Below are positions 24,026 to 33,118 of a DNA stretch of 64,000 bases, piece by piece (position 1 is the first letter of the stretch; each line of letters begins with the position of its first letter). The notes below the pieces were generated by a model. That model ran no database searches. It was not told the origin of the DNA and was given only the letters and a program-made list of their open reading frames with translations. This DNA comes from Epichloe hybrida (taxonomy: Eukaryota > Ascomycota > Sordariomycetes > Hypocreales > Clavicipitaceae). Both the position numbers and the translations under genes were made by a program. The DNA is taken from positions 62,001 to 126,000 of the forward strand of contig JAFEKR010000027.1 of NCBI GenBank assembly GCA_019022495.1, read 5' to 3'.

Positions 24026-25489
24026 TTATTCATCCTTGTATTCAATTGATTGGACGCGGAGTCGAATCGGGGCAGCGGTCTCGAATGCCTGCGTTCGTAA
24101 ATCCCATCCGCGCTGTTGCATCGACGTCCACAACTCCTCATCGTCGGCAAGCAACCTATCCGACATGGATGCCCTCTTGTGGTCATAAATACAATTCTTC
24201 TTCATTTCCCAAGCATCCTCCATGGCGTGAAACCACGCCAATATGGCATGTTTAGGCTGGCATTCTGCCCAAAGCAGCAGTTTCATCTTCGCCAGCCGAC
24301 TTCCGCGGGGGGATGTGATGAATGAGGTGTGCATTGGGCCGTCCACCACGTCGATCGTGTCCCAGCTCCCATGTGAAGCAGCCTGTCTGTAGCTCTCGGC
24401 AAACTCGATGCGCGCAATGGGTTCCCCTGCACGATTTCTGACAATCGGTACCCAGAAGATGATGCGCTCGCGTTGCGCAACTTGCTCCGGTGTGAGGACC
24501 TTGCCCGTCTCCATGTATTCCAGAAAGAGAATTGTGGCCCTCTGGCGATTTAGCGTTGTCATACAGACGCTCCGCACGCCGAGGTAGTTCATCCAGAGAT
24601 GGGCACAGACCAGAGCAATCATCAAGTAAACGACGCTCCGATGGTCCTCTACCACTTTGACGACGAGCGTGCCGACGAGGAGACCGACGAGACCGACTGC
24701 AGTTTCTTGACTGGCTTCTTTGGCGTTGAGCTCCGCGAGATTATCATGCTTGGCGAAGTGCACACTCAGCGCGGCTTTGCTCGCGCCAGCGGCAACGCCA
24801 CACAATGCTCTTAGAGCCTCCCCGACGGCGAGGGCTGCGACCTTGCCCTGCGACCCTAAATAGGGACTGTACAGTTCCAAGAAGAACGCGGTGTCGTTGA
24901 AGACATCAGCGAGAAACCGGTAGCGCTTGGCGTCAGGTTCAATGCGGAGTCCGAATCGGTGCGCAAATATGATGGTGGCGACGCGGGACATGGCATCCTT
25001 GAGGATGGTGATGAGCATGGCGAACGTGGCAGATGAGTTGGCATCGCCTACGCCCAGGCCCTGAAGCAGGGCTCTGTTGGCGAGCAGTGAGGTAATGGTG
25101 GAGAAGAAGGCCTGCAGGGAATCGTACGTCTGGTAGGCCAGATAGTCCTTCGACACGGAGTGAGGGTATCCAACGGGGAGGAAGGCATCGTAGAGTACCC
25201 TTTTCCATTCGTAGAAGGATCTTGCAAGGAAACCTCTTGATGCGTCCTTGGATTGCAACTTGACGTTTTTTACGGAGTCAGTACAAGTGGCTCGAGATGG
25301 GAGATCGGCGACGCGCGCGACACTTACGACGATTACGCCATCAAAGGGCAGGTGAAGCCAACGACGCTGGACGTTTCCAGACCTGTCGAGCTCCGTCACT
25401 TCGAAGTCGTGGTCGTTTTTGATCAACTCCGCGATGCCACGAGGCTTGCAGTGGCCGCCGTTCTGATCGCCAGGGTTGGGGTTCTCCAT
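24026..25489 (-). CDS. RUS/DUF647 family protein (root UVB sensitive-like)
   Basis: I start at ATG 25489, since the longer upstream frame encodes only low-complexity leader. The probable exons are 25328-25489 and 24026-25258, giving 464 aa. The 69-bp intron 25259-25327 has a perfect GTAAGT donor, a CTGAC branch site and an AAG acceptor, but it is a multiple of three without stops, so retention would give 487 aa. The DUF647 signature is clear: FLPVGYPHSVSKDYLAYQ, YDSLQAFFSTITSLLANRALL, GVGD, then IIFAHRFGLRIEPDAKRYRFLADVFND. Several hydrophobic segments (LVGLLVGTLVVKVV, VVYLMIALVCAHLWMNYLG) suggest membrane association. Plant RUS proteins act in vitamin B6/UV-B signalling; the fungal role is not established. 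Confidence 0.88.
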   Translation of the reverse strand: MENPNPGDQNGGHCKPRGIAELIKNDHDFEVTELDRSGNVQRRWLHLPFDGVIVVSVARVADLPSRATCTDSVKNVKLQSKDASRGFLARSFYEWKRVLYDAFLPVGYPHSVSKDYLAYQTYDSLQAFFSTITSLLANRALLQGLGVGDANSSATFAMLITILKDAMSRVATIIFAHRFGLRIEPDAKRYRFLADVFNDTAFFLELYSPYLGSQGKVAALAVGEALRALCGVAAGASKAALSVHFAKHDNLAELNAKEASQETAVGLVGLLVGTLVVKVVEDHRSVVYLMIALVCAHLWMNYLGVRSVCMTTLNRQRATILFLEYMETGKVLTPEQVAQRERIIFWVPIVRNRAGEPIARIEFAESYRQAASHGSWDTIDVVDGPMHTSFITSPRGSRLAKMKLLLWAECQPKHAILAWFHAMEDAWEMKKNCIYDHKRASMSDRLLADDEELWTSMQQRGWDLRTQAFETAAPIRLRVQSIEYKDE

Positions 25490-25674
25490 GTCAGCAACAG
25501 CAGTATGGCTGCACAAGGTCGGTGGATGGGTTTGGGCTGAATGAGGGAGACTAGGGAAAGTTATCTGCCTGTGGTGCAGCTGGGGGGGGTTGAAATGAAG
25601 GAATGGCTCGGAGAATTTTGCTCCATGTTGTTCGTTGCTCTGGTACTCCGTAGACGAAGCATGATGAACGAGGG

Positions 25675-25706
25675 TTTGATTTGATTTGATTTGATTTGAT
25701 TTGATT
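25675..25706. repeat. (TTGAT)n pentanucleotide microsatellite
   Basis: Six TTGAT units lie about 190 bp upstream of the RUS-family start codon, on the promoter/5' UTR side. Confidence 0.88.
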
Positions 25707-25969
25707 GCAGCAGGTGAGCGCAGTGCTTGCCAGCTGCCCAGCGGGTGCTGACAGGAGCCGACGGCAGACCAGACCCCCATTGCGACTCTGGGTCGAGTTC
25801 ACGCACCGAAAGACAAGAAAAATTCATGGGAATGGCTTGTGGTGTCTGTTTTCAGTGGCAATGGATATTAGTTTTTTCTTTGTTCATTTTCTTGGTACCC
25901 CGGTATGGGGAATGCGTGCATACGTTAGTGACTCGTTCGTCTACCAACTACCTAGCCAATGCGCCGCAG

Positions 25970-27208
25970 CTATCGCTTCACAGGTTGGCCATCTTCACCC
26001 ACCAAGTACTCTTCCGTCTTCAAAGGCCCCTCGCCAACGCCGGTCATGATGACCCTGCTCACTCCATCTCTCAAGGTGCTAGCAATGCCGTCCTCCAACT
26101 TCACGCTGGACTTGGCACCGGCGCTGCCCTCCTTCCATCCTGAGACGCCGGCCAAGACTCCGGTAAAGGCTCCCAGTACCGCAGACTCATCTTCTTGCAG
26201 ATAGTATACCACGCAGTTGGGACCAGCATCGAACGTGTATGCAGCAATCGTCTTTCCAGCCTCGGCATTGATGGACTCGACGGCGTGAATGGCAGCACGA
26301 GACACATCGTTCATGTAGAAGATGGGCGGGTATGTGTCGGCGCAGCAGGCGTGAAAGGAGTTGGAGTCGCGCATGGTGACTTCGGCGAATGTCGCAAAGT
26401 CCTTGGCCTTGATGGCCTCTTCCATGGATTTCATGTTGGCGGGCACAATCTGGGTGATTCTCTGCTGGAACAGGCCCGACGTTGCGACCGTTTGCTGCAT
26501 GCCAGAGGAGGAAGAGACACCCTTCTTGGCGGCACTGACCACGAGAATCAGTGCCTTCATGTTTGGCCAGTGGGAAGCTGGTGCAACAAGGTCGGCCACA
26601 GAATCGCTCCCATCTGCCTCTTCACCCATTCTCCATGCAACGTAGCCTCCGAACAGACTACGGCAAGCGGACCCGGAGCCTTGCCGAGCAACCAGGGACA
26701 GCTGTGCAGGGGAGTCGGCAAGTTCGTAAAGATTTGCGATGGCCTGAACCAGGGCCGCAAAGCCTGCGGCCGATGATGCCAACCCAGCAGCTGTGGGGAA
26801 GTTGTTCTCCGAGACCAGCTTGAGCGGCATGGCTGACAGCTTGGGGAGAGCAGAGTCGGCTGCCTCTAGGGCGGCACGGCGAGCTCGCAGCTCGCGAAAG
26901 CATGCTTGCGTTCGTGCGCCAGAGATATCAGACAACTCGCCATTGAGCATGAGGCTATCGCCTTCGGTATAGGAGGCGGAGCAGGAGGCTGTCGTCAGGG
27001 TTCGCAAATCCGCCTGGGACAAGGTAACGGAAAGAGAGCTGTTGGTAGGGAGGTTGAGCTTCGCATCTCGCTTTCCCCAGTACCTGATTTGACTCTTGTC
27101 AGCCTTCTGCACACGATGATGGTCGCACAATGAGGGGTCTTCCTACTTGACCACGGCGATGTTCACCGGCGCCGTCGTGCTGGCTCGATACACCTTGTTG
27201 TCCGCCAT
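25970..27208 (-). CDS. ERG19: Mevalonate diphosphate decarboxylase
   Basis: Two exons (27147-27208, 25970-27083) encode 391 aa, the usual length. Exon 1 supplies MADNKVYRASTTAPVNIAVV and the junction completes KYWGKRD, the conserved N-terminal substrate-binding block. The GHMP-kinase-type ATP loop is seen as FPTAAGLASSAAGFAAL, followed by RQGSGSACRSLFGGYV and the C-terminal FDAGPNCVVY. The enzyme converts mevalonate diphosphate to isopentenyl diphosphate with ATP, feeding sterol and isoprenoid synthesis; it is normally cytosolic. The 63-bp intron near the 5' end splits a lysine codon. There is no truncation or odd residue. Confidence 0.97.
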
Positions 27209-27905
27209 TGCAAGAATTGTCGTAGTAGCAGGCTAAGAGATATTAATCAGATATTACAGCCTATACAACTGCACCGAAGCTTAAAAAGAACGTCCGTACG
27301 GCTGAGATGCTTTGTCTACACCGCTAGACCCTGGGGAGATGTTGGAAAGGAAGCAGGATCATGGTGTTGAGACCGGCCGGCTGCAGGCTCGTCCTATTTG
27401 GGCTAGTGCGGGGTCAATCGCTCAAGTCATTGCCTACCCTGCATCTGGATGGCATGAGAATAAAAATCACGGCAAAGACTAGTCACGATATCATGATGAA
27501 ACGCATTTTGAGGAGACAGGCCGTGTATTGTCTGTCTCTTCCCAGCTTTCTTGCCCTTGACTGTTTCGCTTGTGATGATCCAACCCATGAATGGTGAGTT
27601 GAGTTTTGATTTCAACCATGCCCAATATTCGATCCAAAAAACCAACAAAAAATCTCAAACTCCTCCTTGCGTGCAAGTACTCCGCTGTAACTCAGCCAAC
27701 CTGTATACCACGAGTCTGACAAGAGTTCCCGTCAAGATCCAACTCCCCCGCGTGTGCGGTCATGCCGTTGTCTTTTGCCAACAAAATACCCAACAAGTGC
27801 CAAAAAAGTTCAAGTCGCAGTCCCCCATCCCATATGCTTTTGTCAAAGTCGCTGAAAGAGACAGAGAAGAAACAAGAGGAAGAAAACAAAGAATCGGGCA
27901 TCGTT
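27209..27905. other. ERG19 promoter region and 3' flank of the 304-aa gene
   Basis: About 700 bp. A plus-strand ORF (27551-27937) overlaps the end of the neighbouring gene and has no recognisable features. I see no repeat. Confidence 0.4.
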
Positions 27906-28820
27906 TTAAAGACATCCAAAAAAGAAGATTGAGATGAAGTCCACGCCGTTGTACAGCATTCTAGGACCCTGGTCTGCCTGTTGCAGGTAAATCGAGTAGC
28001 CCTCATCATCCAGGTAGTATGTACTCTGAATGATATTTCGAACCTCATCCGTGTCCTCGACCCACCCTTGCGCATTATCTGGCCGGCAAGGGGTGTTCGC
28101 CCGATACCCAGGATACCAGGCGTCCACAATGAACGCCTCCTCCCGAGTGAGTTCGCCGACGTCAAATTTCGGCTTGCTTGATCCAATGGGAATGATGATG
28201 TAATAATCGGGATGAAACCTTGCAATGGTGATGTTGTATATCCCGAAGTGGCGAAAGACGTAGTCCATGCAGCAGGTAAAGTTATCCGTCATGGTGATGG
28301 GGCAAGTTTCCATGCCGGTGACATCGATGGATTGAACAAAGGTTTGGAAGCTGTCATATACAGATGGGGCCCAATCTTGGGTCTTGCCGGTGGCTTCGAG
28401 CCATTGGCAGAGCAGTTCGCCTTGATCTTGGCGAGGGTCCCACTGGAAGTAGCCCATGATTCGTCTCTCAAAGAGCATTCGTTGTTCGTCGTTGCTGTAG
28501 TTGGGATACTGAATCACCCCTTCTGGTACTTGTGGTCGAACCTCGACGAAAGATACCGGGCCGTTGCTTGTGTTTGGTGGTGATGATGATGATGATGATG
28601 GAGACGACGGCGATGAAGATGATGGTGAAAAGACTCTGATGTTATTTTTGATCCGGCGTTCTTCTTCTTCCGAATCCGAACTTGAAGCGTCTGAGCGAGA
28701 ACCTTGGTGGGTTTGATCAAGATCAACAATGTGGCTTATGTCGCCGCGTCCTGAGCGGAAGAGAGGTATGGAAGCAAGTTCGATCTCATCGAGAGGCTCT
28801 TGCTTGATGACTGGATCCAT
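27906..28820 (-). CDS. Unknown protein, 304 aa, with acidic/serine-rich N-terminus
   Basis: A single open frame of 304 codons from ATG 28820. Residues 1 to about 95 are acidic and Ser-rich, including DSEEEERR and a Ser/Pro run written by a TCATCA/TCC repeat. From about 110 on, the sequence looks globular, with aromatic-rich blocks such as ERRIMGYFQWDPRQDQGELL, CCMDYVFRHFGIYNITIARFHPDYYIIIP and EEAFIVDAWYPGYR. I do not recognise a domain, signal peptide or membrane helix. A leading KQEPLDE peptide resembles a sumoylation-type site (IKQE), hinting at a nuclear protein, but that is inference. The balanced globular part argues for a real gene. A minisatellite lies directly upstream. Confidence 0.68.
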   Translation of the reverse strand: MDPVIKQEPLDEIELASIPLFRSGRGDISHIVDLDQTHQGSRSDASSSDSEEEERRIKNNIRVFSPSSSSPSSPSSSSSSPPNTSNGPVSFVEVRPQVPEGVIQYPNYSNDEQRMLFERRIMGYFQWDPRQDQGELLCQWLEATGKTQDWAPSVYDSFQTFVQSIDVTGMETCPITMTDNFTCCMDYVFRHFGIYNITIARFHPDYYIIIPIGSSKPKFDVGELTREEAFIVDAWYPGYRANTPCRPDNAQGWVEDTDEVRNIIQSTYYLDDEGYSIYLQQADQGPRMLYNGVDFISIFFFGCL

Positions 28821-28869
28821 TTTTGGTTGGGTTTTATGTTGGAATTGGTTTGGTAATGTGTTTGTTTTT

Positions 28870-29290
28870 GAAGCAGGATGTAGTAATCCGCAGTGTATGT
28901 GTGTGGTTTTGTGGTTTTGTAATGTGTTTGTTTTTGACGCAGGATGTAGTAATCCGCAGTTTTTGTGAGTGGTTTTATGGTTTGGTAACGTCTTTGTTTT
29001 TGACGTAGGATGTAGTAATCCGCAGTGTTTGTGAGTGGTTTTGGTTTGGTAACGTCTTTGCTTTCGACGTAGGATGTAGTAATCCCCAGTGTTTGTGAGT
29101 GGTTTTGGTTTGGAAACGTCTTTGTTTTTGACGCAGGATGTAGTAAATCGCAGTGTTTGTGAGTGGTTTGGTTTGGTAACGTCTTTGTTTTTGACGTAGG
29201 ATGTAGTAATCCGCAGTGTTTGTATGTGGTTTTGTGGTTTGGTAGTGTTTGTTTTGACGCAAGATATTGGTTATCCGCAGTTTCTCTGAG
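28870..29290. repeat. Minisatellite, about seven 62-66-bp units
   Basis: The core GCAGGATGTAGTAATCCGC recurs at about 28873, 28939, 29004, 29069, 29133, 29197 and 29259, with GTTTGTGAGTGGTTTTG and GGTAACGTCTTTG between cores. Units differ by scattered substitutions and 1-3 bp indels, so the array is not freshly expanded. It lies 50-470 bp upstream of the 304-aa gene, in its probable promoter or 5' UTR. A repetitive minus-strand ORF across it is a by-product of the array. Confidence 0.92.
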
Positions 29291-30090
29291 AAATTTTGCT
29301 CCAGGTGTAAAGCAACAGAGTATTTTGTTTGGTTTATGATGACAAGTAGTTTTGTGAGAGATGAGATGAAGGAGAAGAATCGTTCTTTGTCAGAAGCAGG
29401 GGGGGAGAGACATTTATATAGACGCTGGCATTAAAGTTTTCAGTGATGATGGAACTGGCTCAGGAAATTAGCATTTTCACTTGCATATGGGTTCGATTTG
29501 GCTCCTGTGCCAAACTCTAGTATGAGTGCATGGTGCAGAGTTCATAGTGTCAGGCTCGGGGTGGTGTTACAAGGCGTAACCTAAATGTGTTGATCACACT
29601 GGATGTAAGACATTAGAATCATGGCGGGCATCGTGAATAAAGCTTAGCTCGAAGCCTTTCGACGACATGTGAACGCCATCGGTCAAGAAAAGAGACACAG
29701 TAGCTGGCAGAAGCAGACGCATACTTTGACCAGAGAACAATCCAAGAGGCTGGCTAGAAATATTGCGCGAAGGTTGGTTGTCGCCTGCTACACTAAACAT
29801 AAAGTACAAAAGCATACTGGCACTTGCTTGCCACAAGTATCTGGCAGGCGTGTCGTCGTGGGATGGAAACGAGAGAGAACCGAAAAGACGTGGCGAGTAT
29901 GCATCAACACCGAAGTGGTCGGTTCCGGGGCGCCCGGGCCGCTGATATATCATTTCAGTTCTACATGTACATCAATGGAAATCTGGGGCCGCCAGCAACA
30001 CACATACATGTACATACATATTGGCCCCGCCGCCACGGGAAGTTATTCGGGAGCCAGCCCATTTAACGAGGTTGAGTTTGGCGGGCACAC

Positions 30091-30330
30091 GGTATTTCTT
30101 TGCTGCCTACAAGGCTACACTTTCGTACCGACAAGGGTTATTAGCCAATGAAAACATTGCTATTTCAGGCACTTTCTAGCCAATACTGATTTATCTTATA
30201 ATATACTTAGTAAACATGGAAGCTACAAAGAGCGACATCGCACGTCAGCTGTACTAAAGGTCACTCGAGGTCGACCCCAGGAAAAGTGGGCCGGTACGAA
30301 AGTGTAGCCTTGTGGGCAGCAAAGAAATAT
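30091..30330. repeat. Inverted repeat pair A/A' (39-bp arms, 240-bp span)
   Basis: Arm 30091-30129 and the reverse complement of 30292-30330 match at about 37 of 39 positions; the inner arm end is GGTACGAAAGTGTAGCCTT. The 162-bp interior has no ORF. It could form a large stem-loop or be a tiny foldback element; no convincing target duplication was seen. Confidence 0.85.
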
Positions 30331-30332
30331 CT

Positions 30333-30590
30333 CGGCTCCAAAAAAGTTCAGTCTCGTATCCAGGAAGGAGCTTCTGAATCCTAATTGGATAGGCGGTGAA
30401 AAAGTGGCTGCATATGCCAAAGACCACAGTGTAATACCAGTGCGAATTCAGTCAATTCATCAATTCAGTTCATTCGTCAATTCGTCAGTCCAGTCAGTCA
30501 GTCAAGTAAATCAGGGCTAAGACAGAGTATATGCTATTCCGCCTGTCAAAAGGCTTCACCCTGAATACGAGACGAACTTTTTTGGAGCCG
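30333..30590. repeat. Inverted repeat pair B/B' (27-bp arms, 258-bp span)
   Basis: CGGCTCCAAAAAAGTTCAG and following bases (30333-30359) recur as the reverse complement at 30564-30590 with a one-base gap. The similarity continues weakly inward. The left arm begins only 3 bp after arm A' of the previous inverted repeat. Confidence 0.82.
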
Positions 30591-31035
30591 AGTTTAGCAT
30601 ACGTAGTACCATATGCCAGGAGCAAATGTTTTTGTGAAAAAAAAAAAAAAAAAACGACCCCCCCAAAAAAAAAAAACACAGAGAAAAATAAGCTCTCAAC
30701 ATTGACGATGACAGCAGCAATGGAACGCAGCCTCTTGCGTTCGGTCAGGTTCCCCACATGCGTGTTGGTTGTAAGATGGCCTGCGTCTATTATCGATAAG
30801 CCGTCTTGCTGATAAGCGCTTTACGATCCGTCGATGTGCACTACTGAATCAATCACCTTCCACTCTTGACGTCATCTGCCCAGCTGATCATCACGACCAC
30901 GCGTCCACGCGATCTGTGCATTTGAGACTCTGGCCTGCAATTTCTCAGCCATTGTTGTCCCGAGAAGCTCATTCTCTCTGAGAGTTCAACGCAAGATTGT
31001 CAGATTGCTGGTAATTGCTCCCAACTGCCGTCGCC

Positions 31036-32521
31036 ATGGACCACGTCCTTCGTGGCGCACCATTGGCTCTGCATGCCGCTCACCGAGCCCATATGGCGTT
31101 TGGCCGCGTGCCAATGTGCTGCCGTGGAAGACCAGCCAAGTCCACTCGGTCGGTCACAGCTTCTCCGAGCATATGTGTTTGGAGCAGAAACTATAGCGGC
31201 GAGTCTGCTGCAGAAAGAGGAACAAACAGCCGTGGCGCAACACAAAGAAAGGCAGATGACCGCCCATGGCATCGAGAGAGCAGTAACGCGTTGCCCAAAT
31301 CGACCTCCCCGGATCCCTCAGGAGGAGATGCAAGTAAAGGTCGGTGTACCAATGACTGTTTCCCATGTATACATATCCGGGAAAACACGACTGACTTGAG
31401 TGCCAGGCCGACTGCTTACGACACCGACGCGGCTCCTGAAGCTCATCCTGCCGATACCGTTTCATCCTGAACAAGAGCACATCAATGCAGATGAACCAGA
31501 CAAGAAGCAATGGAAGGGCAAGGAAGTTGAGCCTCTGGCACTTCTGATACATCCCCATCAGCCGTTATCGTACCTGGAGAGATTGATACAAGCCGAAATA
31601 CCACCTCTCCTCGTCAAGGGCGGCGGCGACAAGCTGCCTGAGATTGTCTTTCGAGCCGAAGCGGACTACTCCGGAGATGAGAAAAACAACGAATCAAAGG
31701 ACTCGGGAGATCGCCATGATTCCAACGGCGCAAACGTCGCCTCATACTCGGGTCTAGGACACGAGGGCCCCAGCACGCACAAACCACATTGGGTACGATG
31801 GAGCGGGAGCACTGAGATCGGCGACTTTATCAGAGATGCGGCCAGAGGCCGAGAGTTCACCGTCAGTATCGAGGGTCATGACGAGGAGTTGCGGATTGCT
31901 GTGCCTAGCTTCAAAGACAGAACATACTACCTTCGCATGAGGTTGCGAGGAATGTCTCACGATATCGATCAGATGGCTCGTGTGAAACGAGAGTGCGACC
32001 TCCTCGCACACAAGGGTGCACATACGCTGGCAAAAGGAGGGTTTGCAGCCCTCGCTGGCTGGTGGGGAATCGTTTACTACGTCACCTTTCATACGGAAAT
32101 GGGATGGGATCTTGTTGAACCAGTGACGTATCTTGCTGGGCTGACGACCATCATGGGAGGTTATCTGTGGTTTTTGTTCATCAGCCGCGACCTGAGTTAC
32201 AAGGCTGCAATGAACATCACAGTGTCGAGGCGACAGAACGCTCTGTACCAGGAACGAGGATTCGACCAACAGCGATGGGATCAGTTGGTTCATGACGCCA
32301 ACTCTCTGAGACGAGAAATCAAAGTAGCTGCGCAGGAGTACGGTGTGGACTGGGACGAGATGAAGGATCTAGGGGGAGAAGAAGTCAAGGAGGCGCTCGA
32401 GGAGGAGAGGAACAGCAGAAAGAAGGAGGACGAGGATGAAGAGGACGAAGAGGACAAAGAGGATGCCAAAGGGCAGAGTCAACAGAAGCAAGAGTCGGGA
32501 AGCGATTCTAGGACGGGCTGA
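31036..32521 (+). CDS. MCU: Mitochondrial calcium uniporter (MCU) homologue
   Basis: Two exons (31036-31333, 31407-32521) with a 73-bp intron give 470 aa. The junction forms [18 protein letters not shown], a block typical of fungal MCU proteins. The N-terminus is Arg/Ala-rich with few acids, fitting a mitochondrial targeting peptide. Two transmembrane helices lie near residues 310-330 and 340-360. Between them is the pore motif, read as [14 protein letters not shown]; the family has WDxxEP, and here the two variable positions are Leu-Val rather than the common Ile-Met. Coiled-coil-prone stretches flank the pore, and the C-terminus is a long Lys/Asp/Glu tail. MCU is the Ca2+ channel of the inner mitochondrial membrane. 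Start ATG 31036 has a GCCATGG context. Confidence 0.93.
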
Positions 32522-33118
32522 TTGCGTAGTTTCATAGGGCGTTTGCAGGGCGTTTGCAGGGCGTTTGCGGGGCATTTACAGGGCATTTACAGGGCATCTG
32601 TAGGGCGCTCGTTGCGAGAGAATACGTTTCCCATTTCGTTCTCATTTGGCTCTTGAGCTCTTGAATACACCTGCTTGAACACCAGCCATGCCGTTTCCCA
32701 TGATGCAACTTCCCGGCTCGTTCGTCTCACATGAAAAAAAGCATCTCAGCCCACTTCCACCCCGCCCTATCCCCATCCACCAGCCTACGTCCAATGCCTG
32801 GTCTGACGTTTGTCATGATGTCGCCAACCCAAACCATCCGATTTAACCGGGTCCGCCAATTCAGTTATTCCGCGCATTGTCCAGCGTCGTCGAACTCGGG
32901 CGTTTATGGCCTGACTCCTCCAACAACAAGTCAATATTCCAAGCTGATCACCCCACTTCACGTTGACATTGACCTGGTCTGAACCCGAGCCGCACGCCGC
33001 ACGCCGCATCCGCACTCGCTGCGTACATTTCATCAATCGAGCACGTAACTCAGCACCGGCAAAAGAGGCTCCTTGATGGGAGGGGGCATTGGCATGAGCC
33101 CAGGATTCTTGCCCGGAA
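32522..33118. other. Intergenic between MCU and sidL-like gene
   Basis: It contains the 11-bp tandem array described separately and, near 32992-33008, repeated GCCGCAC units close to the next gene's start. No ORF of quality. Confidence 0.45.
32537..32613. repeat. Seven tandem 11-bp units after MCU stop
   Basis: Unit GGGCGTTTGCA repeats at 32537, 32548, 32559, 32570, 32581, 32592 and 32603. The later copies drift to GGGCATTTACA. It begins 15 bp after the MCU stop codon and so falls in the 3' UTR. Confidence 0.92.

Larger units (their letters stand above)
29291..31035. other. Gene-free stretch upstream of MCU, with inverted repeats
   Basis: No credible ORF. It carries palindromic ACATGTACAT at about 29962 and 30005, the inverted-repeat pairs annotated separately (30091-30590), a CAATTCGTC/CAGTC short-repeat patch at about 30439-30505, and long A tracts at 30639-30675. 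The last 300 bp should contain the MCU promoter. Confidence 0.5.

Noticed and set aside
28975..29262. 95-codon minus-strand ORF with internal repeats
   Set aside because: It is a translation of the minisatellite units; the repeat explains it fully.
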